Source of the DNA: VFMC01 sp963791635
GTDB lineage: Bacteria; Actinomycetota; Acidimicrobiia; Acidimicrobiales; Ilumatobacteraceae
Length of the DNA stretch: 64,000 nucleotides
Assembly: GCA_963791635.1 (NCBI GenBank)
Contig: CAWBTC010000005.1
Span: 682,001 to 746,000, forward strand
Reading direction: 5' to 3'
The translations under genes were made by a program, and so were the position numbers. Positions 58,394 through 64,000 of the stretch are shown piece after piece. Below the pieces are notes generated by a model. The model saw only the letters and a program-made list of their open reading frames with translations. It was not told the DNA's origin and ran no database searches. The first letter of the stretch is position 1. Every line of letters begins with the position of its first letter.

Positions 58394-59431
58394 GTGAACG
58401 GGCTCTTCGGCGACACGCTCGCCGAGCGTGAGTCCACCGTGGCGATCCCGATGACCCTGCGTTCGGGCTCACAGACGCTCATCCTCGACGGCGGCAGCCT
58501 CGCAGACGCGCTGCCCGACGCCACCGGTCGGATCGCCGTGCTCGTGCACGGGCTGATGTCGACCGAGTCGGTGTGGGCCTTCTCCCACGATCCCGCCACG
58601 TCCTACGGCACCCTGCTGGCGCGCGACCACGGCATCACGAACCTGTCGGTTCGATACAACACCGGCCGCCACATCTCGGTGAACGGGCGAGAGCTCGCCC
58701 AGCTCCTTCATCGGCTCGTCGCCGCGTGGCCGGTTCGCGTGAGGGAGATCAACCTGATCGGCCACAGCATGGGTGGCCTCGTGATCCGCTCCGCGTGCCA
58801 CTACGCCGCGGTCACCCGACCGCGGCACGGCCGAGCCCGCTTCCGGCGGTCATGGACATCGAAGGTTCGGCGTGTCGTGCTCGTCGGGGTCCCCAACACG
58901 GGCGCACCCCTCGAGGTGTTCGCCAACCTCACCAGCGCCGCGCTCTGGTCGCTTCCCATCCCGGCAACGCGCCTGATCGGTCTGGGCCTCGACGCCCGCA
59001 GCGCCGGCATCAAGGACCTCCGGTTCGGTGCCATCGTCGACGAGGACTGGCAGGAGCAGGACCCCGACGCCCGCCGACGGCCTGTTCCCCACCGAGTCGC
59101 ACCCTTACGACGAGCCGGCTATCTGATCATCGCCGGCAGCGTCACGGCTGATCCCGACCATCCCCTGACACGGATGATCGGAGACGCGCTCGTCACGCCG
59201 TCGAGCGCGTCGGGGATGCTCGACGACGCGACTGGTGGCGGACTCTTCCCAGGTGCCACCGTGCACCTCTTCCCGAAGGTGACCCACATCGCCCTCGCCG
59301 GCCGGCCCGAGATCTACGACGCCATCGACCACTGGTGGCCCGAGCCGCGGCACCGCGTCCCTCGGCGTCTCGGGCGTTCGGCACGACGCGAGGCGATCAT
59401 CGATCAGGAGCGGCCGTCGCTACCCTCGTGA
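58394..59431 (+). CDS. alpha/beta hydrolase, PGAP1/lipase-like
   Basis: The product has VLVHGLMSTESVWAF (oxyanion strand), NLIGHSMGGLVIRSACHYA with the nucleophile Ser in GHSMG, VLVGVPNTGAPLE, a late acidic residue in GSVTADPDHP and His in FPKVTHIALAG. This is the layout of PGAP1-like lipases and esterases acting on lipids. GTG 58394 gives 345 residues; the frame is open about 170 bp further upstream (DEPDDQPASPPN..., then ADSLLRLLTALPG) but offers no ATG/GTG/TTG, so the true N-terminus may be longer if an indel hides it. Substrate unknown. Confidence 0.82.
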   Translation: MNGLFGDTLAERESTVAIPMTLRSGSQTLILDGGSLADALPDATGRIAVLVHGLMSTESVWAFSHDPATSYGTLLARDHGITNLSVRYNTGRHISVNGRELAQLLHRLVAAWPVRVREINLIGHSMGGLVIRSACHYAAVTRPRHGRARFRRSWTSKVRRVVLVGVPNTGAPLEVFANLTSAALWSLPIPATRLIGLGLDARSAGIKDLRFGAIVDEDWQEQDPDARRRPVPHRVAPLRRAGYLIIAGSVTADPDHPLTRMIGDALVTPSSASGMLDDATGGGLFPGATVHLFPKVTHIALAGRPEIYDAIDHWWPEPRHRVPRRLGRSARREAIIDQERPSLPS

Positions 59432-59434
59432 CAC

Positions 59435-61000
59435 GTGGTGGACGACAACGCAGCGCAGCAGTTCGACGAGCGGGTCAGCACCGCGATGGAGGTGCTGGAG
59501 GCGATCGTCGCCGATCGGTCCCTGCTGCAGGCGTTGCCGCTGGAGGTGCGCACCAAGCTGCTGAGCGCAGCCGGAGACGTGTACGAGCCGAACATCGCCC
59601 GCCGGCGGCGGCAGATCAAGACCCAGCGCCGTGAGGACAAGGCGCGACGGGCGGAACGGGATCAGGAGACACTGTCCGAGACCGGAATCCGGTCCCTGCG
59701 GGCCAAGCCCGTGTTCACGACTCCCGATGTGTTCGCACCGTTGGCGATCGAGCCCGATCAGATCGACGACGACGAGATCCTCACGCCCGACGAGGAGCGT
59801 CGCCGGGCACACGAGCCTCAGCACTGCTACGTGTGCAAGCAGCAGTACACGGTGATCCACGACTTCTACGACCAGATGTGCCCGTCATGTGCAGCGTTCA
59901 ACTACGCCAAGCGGTCCGAGATGGCCGACCTGTCGGGCAGGGTGGCATTGCTGACCGGTGGTCGGGTGAAGATCGGCTATCAGGCCGGCATCAAGTTGCT
60001 GCGTGCCGGAGCCCGTCTGATCGTGACGACGCGGTTTCCACGCGATTCCGCGCTGCGGTACGCGGCCGAACCCGATTTCGACCAGTGGGGGCATCGCCTC
60101 GAGGTCTTCGGACTCGATCTGCGCCACACGCCCAGCGTCGAAGCGTTCTGTTCGCACCTCATCGGCACGCTCGACCGGCTCGACTTCATCGTCAACAACG
60201 CGTGCCAGACCGTGCGTCGACCGCCCGACTTCTATCGCCACATGATGGAGCTCGAAGCGGCGGCCCTGGTCGAGCTCCCACCGAAGGTGCATGCACTGCT
60301 CGGCGCCTACGAGGGTCTGCGCCGCACGGAGATGTTGTCGATCGGCACAGACGCGGACGCGGATGTCCGACCCGTGCTCCTCGCTGCAGTGCCCGGCCTC
60401 ATGCATGCGGCCCAGCTCTCGCAGGCACCGTTGCTCGACGAAGATGACGGTGGGGGAGCGCTGTTCCCCGAGGGCCGGCTCGACCAGGACCTGCAGCAGG
60501 TCGACCTCCGCGGCCGGAACTCGTGGCGGCTCACGCTCGCCGAGGTGTCATCGGTGGAGCTGCTGGAGACGCAGCTCGTGAACGCGGTCGCGCCGTTCGT
60601 GCTCAACGCGCGGCTCAAGCCGTTGATGCTGCGCACGCCCGAGCGCGACAAGCACATCGTGAACGTGTCAGCGGTGGAGGGGCAGTTCTACCGACGGTTG
60701 AAGACCACCCGTCATCCGCACACGAACATGGCAAAGGCCGCGCTCAACATGATGACGCGCACATCGGCCGCGGACTATCACGCCGACGGCATCCACATGA
60801 ACAGCGTCGACACCGGCTGGGTGAGCGACGAGGACCCCGTGCACATCGCCGAGCGCAAGCAGGCCGAGCAACGGTTCCATCCGCCGCTCGACATCGTCGA
60901 CGGAGCGGCCCGGATCGTCGACCCGATCATCTCCGGGTTCAACACCGGCACGCACGTGTGGGGTCTGTTCCTGAAGGACTACCAACCAACCGACTGGTGA
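59435..61000 (+). CDS. SDR-family protein with N-terminal zinc ribbon
   Basis: The 521-residue protein has a charged helical N-terminus (1-80), a zinc ribbon with C131-YV-C134 and C149-PS-C152, and then an SDR fold: VALLTGGRVKIGYQAGIKLL (TGGxxxIG), DFIVNNACQ and VNVSAVEGQF with the catalytic Ser. The active-site Tyr expected four residues before Lys is Thr in HPHTNMAKAALNM. An insertion of about 100 residues (DADADVRPVLLAAVPGL...FPEGRLDQDL) precedes the Ser. The fold is certain; enzymatic activity is not, and the zinc ribbon suggests a binding role. It starts just after the hydrolase stop and may be co-transcribed. Confidence 0.85.
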   Translation: MVDDNAAQQFDERVSTAMEVLEAIVADRSLLQALPLEVRTKLLSAAGDVYEPNIARRRRQIKTQRREDKARRAERDQETLSETGIRSLRAKPVFTTPDVFAPLAIEPDQIDDDEILTPDEERRRAHEPQHCYVCKQQYTVIHDFYDQMCPSCAAFNYAKRSEMADLSGRVALLTGGRVKIGYQAGIKLLRAGARLIVTTRFPRDSALRYAAEPDFDQWGHRLEVFGLDLRHTPSVEAFCSHLIGTLDRLDFIVNNACQTVRRPPDFYRHMMELEAAALVELPPKVHALLGAYEGLRRTEMLSIGTDADADVRPVLLAAVPGLMHAAQLSQAPLLDEDDGGGALFPEGRLDQDLQQVDLRGRNSWRLTLAEVSSVELLETQLVNAVAPFVLNARLKPLMLRTPERDKHIVNVSAVEGQFYRRLKTTRHPHTNMAKAALNMMTRTSAADYHADGIHMNSVDTGWVSDEDPVHIAERKQAEQRFHPPLDIVDGAARIVDPIISGFNTGTHVWGLFLKDYQPTDW

Positions 61001-61127
61001 GCCCGGCACCGGTAGGAAGACGGGAGGACCTCGCCACACCTGACCCGTCGCGTGACCGATGAGCCGACGAGACAGCGGGAACTCGGTTGTCGTGACCGGG
61101 TGCGGTCGCCATCCTGGTGGGGTGCAG

Positions 61128-61862
61128 ATGACGGCGGTGCGGGACACCTGGATCCCACCCGTCGATCGGTCGGCGTTTCGCGAGGGCGTACGGGCGATGA
61201 TGCCGATGGCGCTGGCCATCACCGTCTGGGGCGTCGTGACGGGCGTGGCGATGGTGAACCAGGGCATGTCGGTGCCGGTCGGGTTGATCATGACCTTCAC
61301 CGTCTTTGCCGGTTCCGCTCAGCTCGCGGTGCTTCCCCTGCTGGCCGTCGGTGCGCCGCTGCCGGTCGTGTGGGCCACGGCGCTCGTGGTGAACCTGCGG
61401 TTCGTGATCTTCGCTGCCAGCAGCCGTCGTTCGTTCGTCGACCTCACCTTCCGCCAGCGCGTGCTGGCCGGTTACCTCAATGGCGACCTCGGATTCGCCC
61501 TGTTCTCGCAGCGCTTTGCCGACGATCCCGACCGCGGCTCGCCGGTCCAGTGGGGCTACTTCTACGGTGGCGCGGCCGTCAACTGGCTCGCATGGCAGGC
61601 GGCGTCGGTGGCTGGAATCGTGCTGGGTGGCTTCGCTCCGCAGGAGTGGGGTCTCGAGCTCGCCGCGTACCTCGCGCTCACCGCCGTCCTCGTGCCGATG
61701 TGCGTCAAGTTCCCGGCAATCGCTGGTGTCGCGGTGGCTGTGGCGGTGTCGGTGATGACGGTCGATCTGCCGATGCGACTCGGGCTGTTGATCGCCGTCG
61801 TCGCCGGCGTGACCGTGGCGATGCTTGCCGAACACCTGCACGGCCGATGGGGTGAGCGTTGA
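61128..61862 (+). CDS. azlC: AzlC-family branched-chain amino acid exporter, large subunit
   Basis: The 244-residue membrane protein has the AzlC sequence: REGVRAMMPMALAITVWGV, FTVFAGSAQLAVLPLL, ALVVNLRFVIFAAS and five or more hydrophobic helices. With AzlD it forms a two-subunit exporter for branched-chain amino acids or analogues. ATG 61128 has GGTGGGG upstream and is preferred to the frame start at 61059. azlD overlaps the stop by one base. Confidence 0.93.
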   Translation: MTAVRDTWIPPVDRSAFREGVRAMMPMALAITVWGVVTGVAMVNQGMSVPVGLIMTFTVFAGSAQLAVLPLLAVGAPLPVVWATALVVNLRFVIFAASSRRSFVDLTFRQRVLAGYLNGDLGFALFSQRFADDPDRGSPVQWGYFYGGAAVNWLAWQAASVAGIVLGGFAPQEWGLELAAYLALTAVLVPMCVKFPAIAGVAVAVAVSVMTVDLPMRLGLLIAVVAGVTVAMLAEHLHGRWGER

Positions 61863-62194
61863 TGGGCCTCGACAGCTGGCTGTACATGCTCATCGCCATC
61901 GCCGGGTTGACGGTGGTCACCGTCGCGACACGGGCGAGCTTCTTCATGTTGCCGTCGCAGGTGCAGTTGCCGTCACGGGTGGAGCGGGCGCTCCGCTACG
62001 CGCCCGCCTGCGCATTGGCGGCCATCGTCGCCCCTGGCGTGCTCACCCGCAATCACGAGATCACGATCGGTTGGGGCAACGACCAGCTGTGGGCGCTGTT
62101 CGCCGCGGCGGCAGTCTTCGCCAAGACCCGCAACATGATGGTGATGATGGCGGTCGGCATGGGTGTGTTCACGTTCCTCCGCCTCGCGGTCTGA
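61862..62194 (+). CDS. azlD: AzlD-family transport protein, small subunit
   Basis: The 110-residue protein has four hydrophobic helices (MLIAIAGLTVVTVATRASFF, ALAAIVAPGVL, LFAAAAVFAKT, MMVMMAVGMGVFTFL) and the conserved R in ERALRYAPACALAAI. It is the partner of AzlC and is translationally coupled to it (TGATG overlap). Confidence 0.93.
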   Translation: MGLDSWLYMLIAIAGLTVVTVATRASFFMLPSQVQLPSRVERALRYAPACALAAIVAPGVLTRNHEITIGWGNDQLWALFAAAAVFAKTRNMMVMMAVGMGVFTFLRLAV

Positions 62195-62213
62195 CCGCAG
62201 CCCACCTTCGATC

Positions 62214-62985
62214 TCAGAAGCGGCCGCCATCGACGAGGAAGTGCTGCGCGGTGCAGGCAGCGCCATCGTCGGCGGCCAGGAACAGCACCATCTGGGCGAA
62301 CTCCTCGGGCAGGATGCGCCGCTTGATCGCCTGGTCGCGCATGGTGCCCGCCTCGCCCTCAGGCGTCCACCACTTGGCGAGTTGACGCTCGGTGGGCACC
62401 CATCCGGGCATCACGGTGTTCACCCGCACCCCGTGCGGGCCGAACGTACGTGCCATCGTTCTGGTGATGCCCTCCACCGCCGACTTCGCGATCGCGTAGC
62501 CGGGGAACATGTCCTCCTGCATCAGGTAGCTGCTCGAACCGATGTTCACGATCGAACCGTTGCCGGCTCCGATCATCTGCGGTGCGAGCGCCTGGATGGC
62601 GAAGAAGTAGTGCCGCAGGTTCGTGTTCATCCGGTTGTCCCAGTACTCGACCGTCACGTCGCGCCAATCGTGACGGTCGTCGTTGGCTGCGTTGTTCACC
62701 AGCACCGAGATGCCACCGAGCTCGTCGACCGCTGCGGCGCACGCGGTGCTGCAACACAGCGATGTCGAGCAGGTCGACTTCGAAGAAGACCGGAGCGTGG
62801 GCCACCCCGGCGTCGAGGCAGCGCTGGATCGTGGCCTGAGCGGCGGCGACGTCGATGTCGACGAAGGCGACCTTGCTGCCCTGACGGGCGAACTGCTCGA
62901 CGAGCGCACTGCCGATGCCGGCAGCACCACCGGTGACGAACACGCCGCGGTCGACGAGGGAGGGGTAGGAGGCGTACCTGGTCAT
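62214..62985 (-). CDS. short-chain dehydrogenase/reductase, frameshifted near 62745
   Basis: From ATG 62985 the frame has GVFVTGGAAGIGSALVEQFARQGS, FVDIDVAAAQATI and VFFEVDLLDIAVLQ. At about 62744-62745 the reading moves to another frame, which has ACAAAVDELGGISVLVNNAAN, IVNIGSSSYLMQEDMFPGYAIAKSAVEG with catalytic Ser, Tyr and Lys, and PGWVPTERQLAKWW. One extra G explains the switch. The corrected protein is about 256 residues, normal for a classical SDR. Substrate unknown. It converges on azlD and is divergent from hisS. Confidence 0.88.
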
Positions 62986-63068
62986 CGGTGCAGTCTGGTC
63001 GCCGGCCCGGCCGGAACGTCGTGATCCCAGGTCAACGGTATTCCCGGGGCCACGCGCGGGCCTGCCGG

Positions 63069-63074
63069 TAGGAT
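63069..63074 (+). promoter_or_regulatory. -10 hexamer TAGGAT for hisS
   Basis: TAGGAT stands eight bases before GTG 63083; no ribosome binding site is present. Confidence 0.45.
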
Positions 63075-63082
63075 TGCCGACC

Positions 63083-64000
63083 GTGCCAGAGTTCCAGACC
63101 AGCCCCGGGATGCGTGACATCCTGCCGCCCGAATCGGCCCGTTGGCGCCGATTCGTGCACGTCTTCGCCGACGTGGCACAGCGGGCCGGCTACGGCCAGG
63201 TGATCTCGCCGCTGTTGGAAGACCTCGGCGTGTTCCAACGGATCGGCACCGCCACCGATGTGGTGACCAAGGAGATGTACGACTTCGTCGACAAGGGCGG
63301 TCGCCACATCGCGCTGCGACCCGAGCTCACCGCCTCGGTGTGCCGTGCGTTCGTGCAGCACCGGCCGGCCACGCCATGGAAGGTCTGGTACACCGGATCA
63401 CAGTTCCGCTACGAAAAGCCCCAGCGTGGGCGGTATCGCCAGTTCGACCAGGTGGGCATCGAGGTGCTCGGTGCCAGCGATCCGTTCCTCGACGTCGAGG
63501 TGATCGCGCTCGGCTGGGAGTTCTACACGGCGCTCGGTCTCCGGCAGGTGAACCTGCTGTTGAACAGCCTCGGTGAGCCCGACGACCGCGCCCGTTTCGT
63601 GGCGGCGCTCGAAGCCCACTTCCGGGCCAACCTCGATGCACTCAGCCCGGAGAGCCACGTCACCCTCGACAAGAACCCGCTGCGGGTGCTCGACTCCAAG
63701 CGCGCCGCCGACGCCGAGATCGTGGCCGCCGCGCCACGCATCGCCGACTTCTACAGTGACGAGGCCGGCTCCCACTTCGAGGCGGTGCAGACCGGCCTCA
63801 CCGCACTCGGCATCCCGTTCACGATCGACGCCAAGCTCGTGCGTGGTCTGGACTACTACCGCTACACCACCTTCGAGTACCAGGGCGGCACGCTCGATTC
63901 AGCGCAGAACGCACTCGGCGGCGGAGGTCGATACGACGGCCTGATCGAGTCGCTCGGCGGCCCCGCCACGGCTGGTGTCGGCTTCGCGCTCGGGCTCGAT
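63083..64000 (+). CDS. hisS: histidyl-tRNA synthetase, N-terminal part
   Basis: The frame opens at GTG 63083 and runs past the right edge. The 306 visible residues include FQTSPGMRDILPPES at the start, motif 1 (GYGQVISPLLEDLGVF), TKEMYDFVDKGGRHIALRPELTASVCRAFV (motif 2 region), GSQFRYEKPQRGRYRQFDQVGIEVLG, and the histidine-binding LVRGLDYYRYTTFEY and GGGGRYDGLIESLGGP. In mycobacteria hisS also lies shortly after relA. The start lacks a ribosome binding site but follows a -10 hexamer. Confidence 0.97.
   Translation, partial: MPEFQTSPGMRDILPPESARWRRFVHVFADVAQRAGYGQVISPLLEDLGVFQRIGTATDVVTKEMYDFVDKGGRHIALRPELTASVCRAFVQHRPATPWKVWYTGSQFRYEKPQRGRYRQFDQVGIEVLGASDPFLDVEVIALGWEFYTALGLRQVNLLLNSLGEPDDRARFVAALEAHFRANLDALSPESHVTLDKNPLRVLDSKRAADAEIVAAAPRIADFYSDEAGSHFEAVQTGLTALGIPFTIDAKLVRGLDYYRYTTFEYQGGTLDSAQNALGGGGRYDGLIESLGGPATAGVGFALGLD

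Overview
The window is GC-rich chromosomal DNA from an actinobacterium, most likely of the class Acidimicrobiia (Ilumatobacter-like). This placement is an inference from gene content. The markers are mycothiol synthesis (mshC), F420-linked enzymes, a proteasome activator of the Bpa/PafE type, phosphatidylinositol mannoside genes (pgsA, acyltransferase, pimA), and an InhA-type enoyl-ACP reductase. A queA-tgt pair, which mycobacteria lack, is also present. Both window ends cut through genes: rluD-like on the left and hisS on the right.

Layout. 0-10 kb: rluD end, Rrf2 regulator, a phosphodiesterase, bpa, dnaE, a nitroreductase and a thioredoxin-fold DUF255 protein. 9.9-14.6 kb: an eroded signalling region holding a broken hydrolase-cyclase, a histidine-kinase remnant, a DUF559 gene bracketed by two near-identical hairpin repeats, a vapBC-type toxin-antitoxin pair, and a receiver-cyclase with a chimeric N-terminus. 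14.7-27.7 kb: Crp-family regulator with a CRP-like box, fabI, F420:NADP reductase, mshC, plsC, thrS, a GluR0-like receptor channel, a RIO kinase, HIT, pgsA and a PatA-like acyltransferase. 27.7-39.5 kb: an accessory block of stress protein, secreted protein, wax-ester synthase, a tight operon of HPrK-like P-loop protein, B12-type radical SAM enzyme and two methyltransferases, then M20 peptidase, SDR, PhyH and an F420 LLM enzyme. 39.5-64 kb: pimA, lemA, htpX, pdxS-pdxT, yebC, bcp, ruvC-ruvA-ruvB, queA, tgt, yajC-secD-secF, apt, rel, lipase-like hydrolase, zinc-ribbon SDR, azlCD, SDR and hisS.

The backbone order thrS-HIT-pgsA-acyltransferase-pimA ... pdxST-yebC-ruvCAB-queA-tgt-yajC-secDF-apt-rel-hisS is an old conserved order. 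The mycobacterial order is the same without queA/tgt. The 27.7-39.5 kb block interrupts it between the acyltransferase and pimA, which adjoin in mycobacteria. It is the best candidate for undescribed biology.

Two window-wide patterns stand out. First, at least eight loci are broken by a single-base indel or an in-frame stop, including secD, rel and pdxT, so many breaks are probably assembly errors. They should be checked before anything is called a pseudogene. Second, about a dozen genes have a TANNNT hexamer 6-10 nt before the start codon and no ribosome binding site, the signature of leaderless transcripts. No rRNA, tRNA, CRISPR array, insertion sequence or phage gene was seen.
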